Assembly: GCA_004352715.1 (NCBI GenBank)
Contig: SCFE01000013.1
Span: 1,264,422 to 1,328,421 of the forward strand
Reading direction: 5' to 3'
DNA length: 64,000 nucleotides
Source: Hofstenia miamia
Lineage: Eukaryota; Xenacoelomorpha; Acoela
The notes under the pieces are model-generated. The model ran no database searches. It was not told the origin of the DNA and was given only the letters and a program-made list of their open reading frames with translations. Below are positions 33,430 through 45,890 of this stretch, in pieces. The position numbers and the translations under genes are program-made. How positions within the stretch are numbered: the first letter of the stretch is position 1; each line of letters begins with the position of its first letter.

Positions 33430-35030
33430 TAGTGATTTATAGGACGTAGGTTATTACTGACCAGGAAAAACTTAACCACTAAAAAGCTCCGAGTTCCACT
33501 TACGTCTAATCTACCTAAATATGGTTTTAGACTCGAGCTTTTAACAATATATCAAAAGCGCGATGAAAAAGAATAATAAAACCCGAATTGGTTCACTACT
33601 ATTTTAAAAGTTAAACTGTCAACCCGACTTTGTCAATGTAATTCAATATCTGACAAATTACTAAGTGCTCTAGTAAGTTTGATTTTAAAACACTTCCTAT
33701 CAAACTCTGTCCGCAACAAATGACTTCTTAACTACTTCTGAATGAATCTAACACACCTGTTCGTTGTTTTGTATTAATTTTAATATACAAAAGTGTCAAC
33801 CAGTTTCTATTACAAAGCAAACTAATTTCTCTTAACGAAAAGAATCAAGCAACTAATAAGTACGCGAAAGTATTTCAAGTCTTTGTAAATTCACTTTTTT
33901 AGAAAGTTTCTATTGTTACAAACAACAATAACGCGTTTTAATTCAGTGTTACTCTCACACTAAACGATTCCTTTACTAACTATGTGGGAAAACAGTTTTC
34001 TTAAGTCAAAGCACACCGCGAGCTACTTTAAACAATGTGTTTATAGTCTTAATTGAACGACTGTAAGCAGAATATTGCGATTTGTTTTTAACTGTCGTTA
34101 TAAAACTACTTTTGAGTTCCTATAATCGAGTCAATGTATTAAGTCAAACTCGTCTAGTGTTTTCTCACAAAACTTTCTTAATGGCGGAAACAAAAGATAA
34201 TTTTTACTTTACACAACTACTTAACGTCTCTCTGAAAACCTTCCTAGTTTTCTCTTAAATTTTATTGAACAGTTTACTCTATTAAAAGTAAATTAGAATC
34301 ACAATACAAAATAACCGAACTTATTTATTTTACAAAAATATGAATAATTAAACAAATACCAATAACAATTCGAATCACTTAATTCACTGGCTAAAATTAA
34401 AGCCCAATGAAACTTCCAAAGTTAAAGAATTCTAGTTCCTAGAACAAAACTTTACCTGATGTGGATTACCACTAAATGCTGAAATGACTTCGTAATTGAA
34501 GACTTGACACGAAACTAAGAAGTTGTCTTTAACAAGGTTTGTTCGTCCACGTTAGAAGAGAACTCTCTGCCAGACTTTGCTAACCTTCTCTGCATATAGA
34601 GCGGGGAGGGGCCCGCTTTTCTGTATTGAGCTTCTCAGCGAGGTTCTGCTGCTTTCCCTCTGTTTTGACGGTCTTTTTATACCATGTCTACGTCACCGGT
34701 TCTCTGATTTGATATCTATTTTCAGTTCCAAAATTAGCTTAACATTTTTAAACAATTTTAGCATTTAATGCCACGTCCATCATACTCTATTTGTCTTAAG
34801 TGTTCTTTAGTTATCCGGTCTTTTGTCTTTTACGTTACCTCGTTAAACACTTAAAAAGGCTCTTTAAGCATCTCTTTCCCAACAATAAGCCCTTAACATG
34901 AGCCAAGGTTCTTACAGTTTCGGTAAATTTCACAATTCTCAAAGCCAATTCCATTAGCTTTTCGGTAAATTTCACAATTCTCAAAGCCAATTCCATTAGC
35001 TTTTCGGTAAATTTCACAAGAGATTTCTTT
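33430..35030 (-). mobile_element. Possible LTR-like element
   Basis: A less AT-rich stretch with no ORF. On the - strand it has a TATAAAAAGACC word at about 34682-34671, followed by a GC-richer leader (GGGCCCCTCCCCGCTC at about 34614-34599), a layout like the promoter and R region of a retrotransposon LTR. A TGTTTAACG word on the - strand near 34850 could be an LTR start. No second LTR, primer-binding site or pol gene was found. The call is tentative. Confidence 0.25.
34919..35020. repeat. 42-bp tandem repeat, about 2.5 copies
   Basis: The unit begins CGGTAAATTTCACAATTCTC and starts at 34921, 34963 and 35005 (truncated). The first two copies are essentially identical. Confidence 0.9.
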
Positions 35031-35639
35031 CAAAATTAATTCTGTGAACAATTTAAAATTAAAAATTTTTGTAAAATTCCAATTTTACTACAGTTTTGAT
35101 AAAACCTCTAAAAAAACCATGCGATGTACGTTTATGACAGCCCATCACGTTAAAAGTTCACGTTTTAAAAAAGTTGAAGCATTTTGAGGTAGGTGTAGAA
35201 ATTACATATCTGGGTGAATACACTTTTGTTTTTCGTTTTGAGAAATACAACTACGAAATTTCGAATTTATGAGTTGGCAAAACAATTTTTCCTAGAAAAA
35301 TACTGGCTGCTTTGATAATGTTTGTAAATGCTTGCTGATTCCTTTCTACTTGTTAAATTTGCACGTGGAATCTTGTTCTGAACGGTTGTTTTTCAACTCC
35401 CCTCCCAAAAGTCGACTATTATTGCATGTTTTGTGGCAAATGGTACTTCAATTGATTTTCAATCCCATATTGGTACTCAGCCTGTGTGTTTACTAATTAT
35501 ATGCTGGTACGTGTAATACCGCTGTTACGAGGTACGCGAGATTGATTACGTGGTTGTCTATCGGCACGATAAAGCTGGCAATTCCGCATTTTGTGTATTA
35601 AATTACAATATTTTGAGAACATTATTAGAAAATTTCTTA
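35031..35639. other. Unannotated spacer
   Basis: No gene or repeat recognised between the LTR-like stretch and the 3' tail of the - strand LINE. Confidence 0.4.
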
Positions 35640-37385
35640 TAGAATAGAATAGAATTTCTTATTAAGTGTAGTACATTGGCATAATTATACATCTCAACAA
35701 AAGCTGCTAATACTATACTAAGTGCGTCAATAACAACATAAAATACACAAAACTATAAAAACATAAAGACATGTATTCAGAATTATCAGTTTACCCAGTT
35801 TATTGCTAATTAATAATATCTTTTATAAAACTATAATCCTTTCCATGATGTAGAACCTATTTTAGGGATATATTGTTTAAGGAGGTAGTTATTAATTTGA
35901 TTTAAAATGAATTTTTATGAAAATGCTTCTTGAACATCACTTTACTGAATTTGGATGTCCTCGAATGATAAGTTGAACACGCACATAGAGGAAATTGCAG
36001 TCTACTGTAAGGTGAGCGCTGGTTTGAGATATCTCAAAATTTTATTAAGGAAAAGTATCTTATGAAATATGAAGCATCATTAATACAATATAAACGTTTT
36101 TCATTCGTAGTAGAATAATTTTCGTCATAAACTTTAGCTGCCCATTTGATTTGTGAATCAATTTTATTTATTAATGAGTGGTTTATGTTATTTAATAAGA
36201 TATTACAGTATCTGTAATGACTTAATACTAGAGAGTTAACTAACATTAATTTCATTTTTGCTTTTATAAAATTTGCTACATGTGAAAGTTTTAATTCCCA
36301 TTGCCACTTTTCGTTGTACTATGCGTATGTGATTTGAATAGTTTAATCTATTGTCAATTGTTACTCCAAGATATTTGAAAATTTCAACTTGAGCAATTTT
36401 TGACCTGAAAAATTTAAAATATGTGATCGATGATCTTTATTAAATGGAGACAACCAAGAATTCTGTTTAAGTGGGATTTACAGTTAAATTATGAATATTG
36501 AAATATCTTAGCAATTGAGATATATACAATTATCAGCAGCATACTGTACTATTCCAATCATTGCTTAAACTGCAATTTAAATCATTAACATACAACGAAA
36601 AGAACAGAGGTCCTAAAATCGTACCTGGTGGAACACCTTTGTAAGTTTTGCCTCAGTTAGAAAATATACCATTTACTTTGACTCTTTAAAATTGATCACT
36701 TAAGTAGCATCTTATTAAATTTATACTATTAGAATGGAAACCAATGTATTCTAGTTTTCTAAGAAGAATATGATGGTCAATGAAGTCAAATGCTTTGGAC
36801 AAATCTACAGAAGCAATTGACAAAAAGGTTACCTTTATTCCTATTCAGTGCGTTGTTGATAAAGTCCCATTTTCGTTTAGGGTCATTTATTCTACTAAAT
36901 AGTGATTTCATGAAGCGGTTTTGTGCTGCTCTTAGTTCAATATTTGATTTATTCCTTGCAATCTTATATAGCCTGTAGTTGTCACCAGTTTTATTTTGTA
37001 AGTAGGTTTTGTAAGCTCGATTTTTGCGTTTGACAAAATTTTCGTGTTTAGACAAAATTTTCTTAATTGGACAATATAAGTTTACATAAGTGGTGAGTGA
37101 ATGTATAAATGAATTGAACATAGTTTACATCTTCGGATAGAAAGACACTATTCCACGATTCATTTTCTAAGCGAGTTTTTAGAATTTTCATTAATGCTGG
37201 GTCTCTTTCACAAATCTCTACGTAAGTTCTTTCGTTTGTATTCTCCATATTGATAGATGAAAAGCAAGTAATGATACAATGATCAGAATAGGGATATTCA
37301 CTGCAAGCATACTTGTAATGGTCAACATTTTCAATGAGGAAGTAATCAATTAATGTTGAAGAGTTGTTATTCATTCTTGTTGGTA
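35640..37385 (-). mobile_element. 5'-truncated non-LTR retrotransposon, inactive
   Basis: Read on the - strand: the end of an endonuclease domain (STLIDYFLIENVDHYK and YSDHCIIT, about 37374-37270); a linker; the RT with VDLSKAFDFIDHHILLRKLE, KGVPPGTILGPLFF and a catalytic box YAADNC in place of YADDT; the RT thumb region (SLVLSHYRYCNILL, about 36240); and a terminal (TTCTA)n tail near 35640-35657. Stops and frameshifts are frequent. It is CR1/Jockey-like by domain order and simple-repeat tail. Confidence 0.8.
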
Positions 37386-38407
37386 TATTGGAATTAATTG
37401 TGTTACATTAGACGAAATTTTTATTTTCAAAATTCACTAGATGGCGTCGCAAAATATTAAATTAGTATGTAAAAAACAAAGGAAAATTTGGTATTTAGAG
37501 CTATAGCCCTTTTAATATTGCAATTTGTTTGCGTTACGAAACAATTATTAGTAAATTAAGCTTTGCTGCATGTATTCAGCAATTAAAATTCGAAATTAAC
37601 CCAGTGAATGTTCTGACAAATGAGGTTAAATTTAGCACAGGACTTTTCAAAAATTTGTTAGAATTTTCAAAAATTATTGCTTTGTAGAGGTGATTCCAAT
37701 TTGATATTTCTATATTACGAAACGAATTATGATTGCCGGACCTCTTCTGTTGAACTTGCAGCTGTTTATTTGATTTCACTCAGTTTCGTTCTTTTGACAA
37801 ATGAGTTCAAAGTATGCCATACACNCTCCATATTGATAGATGAAAAGCAAGTAATGATACAATGATCAGAATAGGGATATTCACTGCAAGCATACTTGTA
37901 ATGGTCAACATTTTCAATGAGGAAGTAATCAATTAATGTTGAAGAGTTGTTATTCATTCTTGTTGGTATATTGGAATTAATTGTGTTACATTAGACGAAA
38001 TTTTTATTTTCAAAATTCACTAGATGGCGTCGCAAAATATTAAATTAGTATGTAAAAAACAAAGGAAAATTTGGTATTTAGAGCTATAGCCCTTTTAATA
38101 TTGCAATTTGTTTGCGTTACGAAACAATTATTAGTAAATTAAGCTTTGCTGCATGTATTCAGCAATTAAAATTCGAAATTAACCCAGTGAATGTTCTGAC
38201 AAATGAGGTTAAATTTAGCACAGGACTTTTCAAAAATTTGTTAGAATTTTCAAAAATTATTGCTTTGTAGAGGTGATTCCAATTTGATATTTCTATATTA
38301 CGAAACGAATTATGATTGCCGGACGTCTTCTGTTGAACTTGCAGCTGTTTATTTGATTTCACTCAGTTTCGTTCTTTTGACAAATGAGTTCAAAGTATGC
38401 CATACAC
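37243..38407. repeat. 582-bp direct duplication joined by a single N
   Basis: 37243-37824 is repeated almost perfectly as 37826-38407, with one N at 37825 between them. The repeated part includes the end of the LINE endonuclease and its flank. The few differences are single bases. A one-base N at the exact join suggests an unresolved overlap in the assembly rather than a true tandem duplication. Confidence 0.8.
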
Positions 38408-39473
38408 ACGCAGTTTTACACTTCTTTAGGACAGCCATTACTCTGTCAATTCTTGTTCAACTCCTTAGCTCTTTTCAGCTTTCTTTAGAACTACTTTAGT
38501 TCTATATTACATTGTTAATATTATATTTTTAGTTATTATTCCCTTTATGATATCAACACTTTCGAAATTCTGCTCAACAATTACAACTGATGCATTTCAG
38601 AACACTATTACTCTGCGATTTTTGACGTTATGCACTAGGGTTATACAGTAAAATATGCACGCTGACTAGCTCCATGTGAAACTATTTTTTAAATTTATCT
38701 ATGCTGGTTGCAAAATATCGGCCAAACCAATTTTTTAATTTACACTTTGGTAAGATTCGATTATTATAATTAATAGAGTAGACGAAATTTGGATATCTAT
38801 AACTCCATGAGTTTTTATACTATCGACACAGTTTAAATACCATTCGATGCGTGCTGAATAGCTCTATGATAAACTGATTTTTAATTTTGGAATTTTTTTA
38901 ATTTTCCCTCTTTTTAGAGCGATAAATGTCATTGATAAAAACATAACACTTTAATAGCTTTTCAATATTTGCTTTATGTAAACAAAGGATTAGAGTTTCC
39001 TTTGATATCTGAAATTATGTCATTGACCTGTCTAGAGAAAAGCAATTTTAACGTTGGAGTAGAATAACTTTGGAAGGTTACTGTGAAGTCAATTTTGACG
39101 CTGTAGTCATAAAAAATATATCATTCTCCTACACAACAATAGCTCCATGTGGCAATGTTTGTCGATTTCCGATTTGATCAATACTTTTATTATAACCTGC
39201 GAACAATGTATCAGTGGATTTTTACGAACTTAGAGTGATTTTCAAGGACAATTCATTCAGTGCAGCTCTATTTCATAGAACTGGGTGTTTGTTGTACACT
39301 ATCTAGCTGCACTATATTGCTTAATACATAATAGAAGTCATTACCAATATCTTTGAGTGAAATTGATTAAACAAATACAATTCAATATGAATAAATGTTA
39401 AAAATGTCGCGCAATATATTTATAAATTTTAAAGGCAATACTAATTGAATCTTGTTCAGATTTCTTAGCTGTT
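38408..39473. other. Unannotated AT-rich spacer
   Basis: No coding frame, transposon motif or inverted repeat recognised. Confidence 0.4.
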
Positions 39474-40039
39474 TTCAGAGTTTAAAGGAATAAATCTAAA
39501 CCTATTTTACAAGATCAAAATCGAATTTTTACACCTTTTTTCTTTATAATTTTGGAATTTTTATTAAAACAATTTCGAATTTCTATTATATTTCTTTAAA
39601 TGACACATTTTTTGATTGAAGAAATGTTGCAACCTCAGAACCAAATCNATAGCCCTTTTAATATTGCAATTTGTTTGCGTTACGAAACAATTATTAGTAA
39701 ATTAAGCTTTGCTGCATGTATTCAGCAATTAAAATTCGAAATTAACCCAGTGAATGTTCTGACAAATGAGGTTAAATTTAGCACAGGACTTTTCAAAAAT
39801 TTGTTAGAATTTTCAAAAATTATTGCTTTGTAGAGGTGATTCCAATTTGATATTTCTATATTACNTTCAGAGTTTAAAGGAATAAATCTAAACCTATTTT
39901 ACAAGATCAAAATCGAATTTTTACACCTTTTTTCTTTATAATTTTGGAATTTTTATTAAAACAATTTCGAATTTCTATTATATTTCTTTAAATGACACAT
40001 TTTTTGATTGAAGAAATGTTGCAACCTCAGAACCAAATC
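39474..40039. repeat. Duplicated segments bounded by single Ns
   Basis: 39474-39647 recurs as 39866-40039. The 216 bp between the Ns at 39648 and 39865 is a third copy of 37505-37720 and 38090-38305. The pattern looks like a small contig forced between two copies of the same sequence. Confidence 0.75.
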
Positions 40040-40409
40040 GCGGTAGATATTGAATGCATCACTTCTAAGATGATAATAAGACCAGAGACTGCACAAAATT
40101 TGATGAAGCACGGTCTAATGAATATGTTCTGGGAAAATATTTAGTTAAGAAATTATTTAGACATAATAATTTTTTTAACTAACAATTCAAATTATGAATG
40201 TTGAATTATTAGAACTCAAATTCTTTGGAGACGTTTTGCTATTGAATTTAACGTGTATCTCACTACACGCATTTTCAAGTTTATATGTTTAGAATAAAGG
40301 CAGTGCATATCATTGAATTGCAACTAATTTGGCGATACAAAACAATGGATAAGTGGAACACTGTGTGATGCATACAATCATGTAAACAAACCCTATAAAC
40401 CAAATAAAA

Positions 40410-40640
40410 TTGAAGAAAGGTGTGTAAGTCTCCAAAGGCATGTATCAGTCTACAAATTTGTACATCCCTGAAAAAACATGGAAAGTCGAGAAAAGATGTA
40501 TCAGTGTACAAATGTGTAAAAAGTGAATAAAACATGGAAAGTGGAGAAAAGATGTATCAATCTACAAATGTTTACAACCCGAAGAATTGCATGCAAGTCA
40601 GTAAAAGATGTAGCAATCATTAGTGATAATCTTACAAAAC
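40410..40640. repeat. Imperfect tandem repeat near 40.5 kb
   Basis: Units containing ACATGGAAAGT-GAGAAAAGATGTATCA and CTACAAATGT recur at about 40478 and 40532, with decayed flanking units (near 40435 and 40585). No ORF of note. Confidence 0.6.
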
Positions 40641-40738
40641 CCATTAGCAGTGCTGTCAAGTATGTGTCACTAATTAAACCATCTCCTCTGATATTCACCA
40701 CCTAACATGTGACGTCATGAGCTCTCGAACAATCAGAA

Positions 40739-41701
40739 TCAAATTTGCGGGCTGAAATACGACTCTCCATAACTACTCAGAAGAACTGATTGGCTCTGCA
40801 GGTGTTCAAATGTGGACGACGTGAAGATAGTGGCTTGGCGGTTGAAACGTGGTGATGCAGTGTTGTAATAGCATTGAGTACGGGGAAGTGTTTCATCAAA
40901 GAATTCTTTGATCTTGCATGCTAGTGATGAATAACCTCTTCTTGAGAAATGGATACCATCCAGTGCAAATAATTTAAGGTTGATGTTATTTCCTAAATAA
41001 TAAGATTGAAAGTTGCTAAAAATAGTATACCCTAGAATTTTTGCATTTTGGTGGATAAGAAAGCTAAGTCCTTGAATCTTTTTATTCAACATGCTATCAT
41101 CTGGAAATGGTGCGACTTCTCCTACAAAAATTACAGCAGACCTAAAAATATGTTTTAAAGCATTAATTAAATTTTTAAATAAAATAGTGTATTCTGTTTT
41201 GTGTTGCATTACATCATTTCTCCCAATGGTGACTAGTATTTTTTTAATGTTGTGCAGCTGCATGTATTCTTTAATTGTTTCTGTCATCTCTTCTATAGTT
41301 GCTCCTGGATATGAATGTACTGCAACTGTGTCTTTCTTTAGTAGGGTGGTTTCTTGTAGGTATTGATACATTGAGGTTCCTAAAATAAGCATACCTGCAT
41401 CTGTTCACAGTCGTTTGGCATGGCATTTTCATACGTCCTGTGTTTGTGAGGAGGTGGATAGATTTGTGATGATTGGTGATGTTTCAACGGTTTTCTTAGG
41501 CGGTAAAACTTGTAGTGAAACTGGAGTTTTGTTTGGCGGAACCTCCTTTTCTTCATGTGTGAGAATGGTGTGGAGTAAGCTGTGCAATGTTAAAAGCTCT
41601 TCCTTTGATAGATTGTTGAAGGGACCTAGAAGTTTAGCAGATATGATTCTGCTATGCTCACTTGTTATGAAATTCTCACTACTGAATGAACATAGGACCA
41701 T
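40739..41701 (-). pseudogene. LINE ORF1 with SGNH esterase domain, two stops
   Basis: A single - strand frame runs 41701 to 40739, interrupted by only two TGA codons (near 41429 and 41405), both possible CGA-to-TGA changes. The last 217 codons are uninterrupted and encode an SGNH/GDSL hydrolase fold. Block I is ILGTSM (Ser7; usual GDS changed to GTS), block III is GRND (Asn59) and block V is DGIHFS (Asp145, His148). Esterase domains of this kind are known in ORF1 of CR1/L2-type retrotransposons, where they may bind lipid or nucleic acid. A cellular lipase is less likely because there is no signal peptide and the sequence sits among repeats. No ORF2 follows directly. Confidence 0.6.
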
Positions 41702-41958
41702 CTGCTTGTGGAGAAATCATCTCAACGTATGAATCATCTCAGTGTATGAGATCATCATTATGTCAAGATGTGTTGTAACTGTGGTAAGTATGGACACTCA
41801 TCAACATTTTTGAAAGAAAAAACATTCATTGACTTTATTAACTTTTGTTATTTGCTAATAACATCAAGTTCAACATCAAATAATCCTGGGAGTGTTCTTT
41901 TCTAATATATATATATATATATATAAGATTTTTTATCGCCTATGGAAAGTATTTGAAN

Positions 41959-42095
41959 GAGGGGTAATAAACGATTTTGGAAATCAGATTGAGCATAACC
42001 AGCTTTGCTGAACAGTCTCTCAACCTGATTAAAAGTTGGCGTGATAAAATCGAGATGCCTTATATATAGAATTAGGCGACATCCGACGCTTCCTA
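41959..42095 (-). pseudogene. hAT transposase C-terminal remnant
   Basis: On the - strand the frame reads HLDFITPTFNQVERLFSKAG, then YAQSDFQNRLLP, a hAT dimerisation block. It is cut at an N (41958). Single Ns at 41958 and 42236 bound a 277-bp insert between two copies of a TA-run plus GATTTTTTATCGCCTATGG segment (41906-41957 and 42237-42289), so this piece may be misplaced. Confidence 0.6.
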
Positions 42096-43246
42096 ATTAT
42101 GTTAGATGCCTAACCATCACGCTCTTCTTCTATTTCCGGTGATAAGGTTTTCTTTTGTAAAACATATGACACAAGAATAGTGGCCATAGATAAGATATCA
42201 AACCGAAAATGACAACACGTAACTGAATGCATAAGNATATATATATATATATATAAGATTTTTTATCGCCTATGGAAAGTATTTGAAAATTTTTCTAAGA
42301 AAAAATATGGTATAAATCATACCAGGCGCAGCGTTATGCGGGAGGCACCAGGGGGCCAATGCCCTCTTTTTGAGGAATTTTCCATTTTTTCAAAACATCA
42401 TTTCTATGCATTTCAAATAATTTTCATATTGATATTTACAAGAGTGTCATCTAAAATTTAAAGTTAACAATGCAAACAATCTTCAAATTGGAATTTAGAG
42501 ATTTAAATTACTTGTTATTTAAAAATATTCTCAACTAAAATGAAGAATGTGCCCCTTGTTGCAAAAATCATAAGATCCCATCTGAAGAAGCATACCACCA
42601 TTGTATTTTTATAAATAGTGCAATTATGTTATTGTGATTTGCATTATGCAATTAAAATCCTTAGTACCACTAATATTAAAAAAATTTAACATTTTTAAGA
42701 GTTTAAAAGATTCTCATATTTGTCATTTTAAGTTGTTCCGTAAATCTACTAGTGTTTTTCACCCTAACAATTATGTATGACCCGCGATCCGACCCGTCTA
42801 AGAACTGCTCCAAGCCAACCTGACCAGTTGGTTGACTCGTTTCCTACCATGATCAGCGTGACATATTACTAATGATTAAATTCATTTTCTTCTCCACATT
42901 GAACTTCACAAATGTTAAAAAGTGGAATTCAAAAAGGTTCATAAAAAGAGTTGGTAAAAATTATCAGTACAGGGTTATCCAGTGATGTCCAGTTAAACTA
43001 AATGAACCGTTTTTTCTGTTTAAGAGATTTTAAAATATATAACAGAGCTGTTTAACAGAATTGCAACATTTAACAGATATTTAAAGAAATTGCTAAATAA
43101 AGTACATCAAAGAGCAATGAATTTTGCCAAAAGTTTTATCCAATTCAAAATCAATTTAAAATAAGAGGGGTTTTAATGCTCTGCATGCGCAGATGATTCT
43201 TCTGATTTTCTTTAAGAATGCACACTCCGCACTGGCTGAGAAAGGN

Positions 43247-43343
43247 TTTACGATTAATCTAATCTACTTGACCAACATGATAGATTAATCCATCCGATTT
43301 ATCTCGATTAATCGTGTTGACGATTAATCATGTTGGATCCCTG
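43247..43343 (-). mobile_element. Fragment with hAT-like terminal repeat
   Basis: Read on the - strand from 43343: CAGGGATCCAACATGATTAA, followed by repeated CGATTAATC words. It looks like one end of another hAT-type MITE, cut by the N at 43246, so its partner end is not visible. Confidence 0.4.
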
Positions 43344-43609
43344 GTATTTCACGTGCTATTTTAGGCAAATGCACCCAGTGTTTGTTGTTCTCCTAGTTTA
43401 ACACTAGAATTACTGAAATGTTGATGCCCTAAAAACACCTGAAAGAGTCAAAATTGACTCATCAATTTAAATGCTATGTAATCCACTTTAAACTGTATTC
43501 AAACTCATTCTTACAACACACTAAATTCTAGCAACAAAAATATTTTGTCGACAGTAGACAATAATAGAGGTGATTCGGCAGGGTTCCCGCCATTTTCCAA
43601 AGCTGTTTC

Positions 43610-43656
43610 CAGGGGCGCACCCAGCTTTTTTTCTGAGGAGGGGAACTATTCTTTAG

Positions 43657-43738
<82 letters not shown>

Positions 43739-45439
43739 CATATTTTCATAGATATTCTTACATGCAAAGTAGTTTATAAATTCATTATTCTGAAGATTTT
43801 CACTACAACAATGGAAAAAGCATTGTCAGGGAAATTAAATAGTATACACTTTTTGACATGCTACCCAAAACAGAAAGGTTGATATTAACGAAATTCAACT
43901 ATTCACTTTAAGGTTTACTATTTCATATATCTACTTTTTTATGTCATTTTTATAATTAAATTACTAAAACTGAATTGTTTTTCCCTACCCCTATTCAACC
44001 ATTACTAAGATTGGCTAACACACATACCTGCTCCGTAGTTCAATAAGTGAGGATGATTTCGAACACAGACTGTTGTCCTGTTAACTGATCCTAATCTCAA
44101 TAGGAAAAATTTCCATTTTTTGTGGTAGGATGATCTTTAAAATATTCTTACTTTCTTATTTCTTAGTTATTCCAACCAAAAACTTAGGTCTAATTCTTGC
44201 AGGCTTGAATCATGCCCAACTCAACTTTTAAGAAAATGTGCTCACTGAAGTTGAAAATTCTAGATTGAATTTTTCAAGAATAGATAATACTGATGTACAA
44301 TTTCAAAACGTTGTTCAAGAAATTGTATAATATTCACAACAACTGTTGTGTAATAGTTTATTTTTTTCAATTTCAGCCCCTTTTTTGCATAAGCTTAGTC
44401 GAGCCACAGCCCACCGCGGCTCCGACTACAACTCCTGTTAGCAGAAGAGAGAACAGGACTGAGGATCATGCCGTATTAATACTGTGCGTCCACAAATTAC
44501 CTTTAGCTACATTTTGTAACTTGCCATAATTTGAATTTAATACATTATTTCTCTATTGTTTTTCTAGCATTGCTATGTGATTCACCATATTTCACTACAG
44601 GTAAAAAATACAGAAACCGTGTCCAAATTATTTTCACATTTTGCAAAATATAATTTAATAGAAAATTTCATTCAAAATTGCTATATTTCTCATTGCTAGT
44701 TTCGCTTTTGGCAATAATTGGAATGAAAATAATAGATAAGAAATCATAGCACATAAAAACTTTTTTAAAAGAAAAAACATCGTTGTGAGATAACAAACAA
44801 AATTACGAGTGCTTCATACTTCTGTTAGCACTAAGAAAAATCTAAGTTAAATGTTGCCAGAAATCGTAATCACTAAAAGCAAATTTTGTTCTGCATAGAT
44901 ACCTTATGTATAAGCTGTGATCATTGTTTAATATCTCTAGGTTTGACATCACAATATGAGGTGTGTGACAGAAAGATAGCAATGGTGCGAAATAGGGTTA
45001 ATCTTATGCCTTCAATATATAAAAAAGTGAATTCGGTAGTGGAAGCATAATGTATATATCAAACTGTGCTGTACACATGCAATAGCCAATACTGTATTAA
45101 TTTACTAGGCAGGACAATAATGATTTTCGAATTGGGACTTTATTATGTTTCACCAAGATTTTCATCCATTAATGCTTGTGAGAATGTTCTTAGTAAACCT
45201 AAATAATTGCAAATTATTGGTAATTTTTCTTCTTCTAAGGTATTCAATAGATTAATTGATTTCCAATTATTGTAATAATTGCAATATAAATTAATTATTG
45301 CTTACCCTTGCAGATAGATTTGCTTAATATATATGTACTATGTTATCATATCAGCATACATTTCATGAGGAATGGAAGCATCTGTGCTCTGTTGAGGGGG
45401 GGAACGTTCCCCCAGTTCCCCCCTCTGGGTGCGCCTCTG
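43610..45439. mobile_element. hAT element nested in hAT, perfect target duplication
   Basis: Ends are CAGGGGCGCACCCAG and, read inward from the right, CAGAGGCGCACCCAG. The flanking 8-mers are both GCTGTTTC (43602-43609 and 45440-45447). This is an exact hAT target duplication, so the insertion is relatively young. It is 1830 bp with a 77-bp (TA)n run near the left end (43659-43736) and no transposase motifs, so it is non-autonomous. Confidence 0.85.
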
Positions 45440-45625
45440 GCTGTTTCTGCATCGAATTTCAATCATTTTGTTGAATTTGACATTTAACAGATTCTTTTAA
45501 CAGATTTCTGTTTAACAGATTTGCGTTTAACTGAAAACAGATCTGTTAAACAGAAATCTGTTAAACATACTGTATAAGACATTTAACTAACTGAAATAAT
45601 ACAGATCTCTTAAACAACCTGTTAA

Positions 45626-45890
45626 CCCTTTCAACCCGAAATTTTTTTTCTGTAATTATTATTTTTTAGATTCTAGATGGCTAAAACATATAATGTAAAG
45701 TTGTTTTATAAAGTTTACGATGATTACTATTATATGATACAAAATTTTAATGTAGTACATATATTTACCATTGTAATTTTTTAACTTATATTATGGTACC
45801 ATTTGGTCCCTGTATACTAGTATATTGTTACTGTTATGCTGTTAAAAAAGTTAAGTGGTACGTATATATGTACTATCCGGGTTGAAAGGG
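45626..45890. mobile_element. piggyBac-like MITE
   Basis: Perfect 13-bp inverted ends CCCTTTCAACCCG / CGGGTTGAAAGGG are directly flanked by TTAA on both sides (45622-45625 and 45891-45894). This is the target site and CCYTTT end typical of piggyBac-family elements. It is 265 bp with no ORF. Removing it and one TTAA restores a continuous CCTGTTAAACAGATTATAAA in the outer hAT element. Confidence 0.8.

Noticed and set aside
34835-35017. - strand frame with a repeated peptide
   Set aside because: It arises from the 42-bp tandem repeat, whose period is divisible by three. No start context or homology.
43559-43611. Apparent CAGGGTTCCCGCC transposon end at 43579
   Set aside because: No partner end was found. 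The real boundary is CAGGGGCGCACC at 43610, with its perfect GCTGTTTC duplication.
43528-43767. Frames encoding Tyr-Ile repeats on both strands
   Set aside because: They are translations of a (TA)n microsatellite. Similar frames at 24340 and 51180 are rejected for the same reason.
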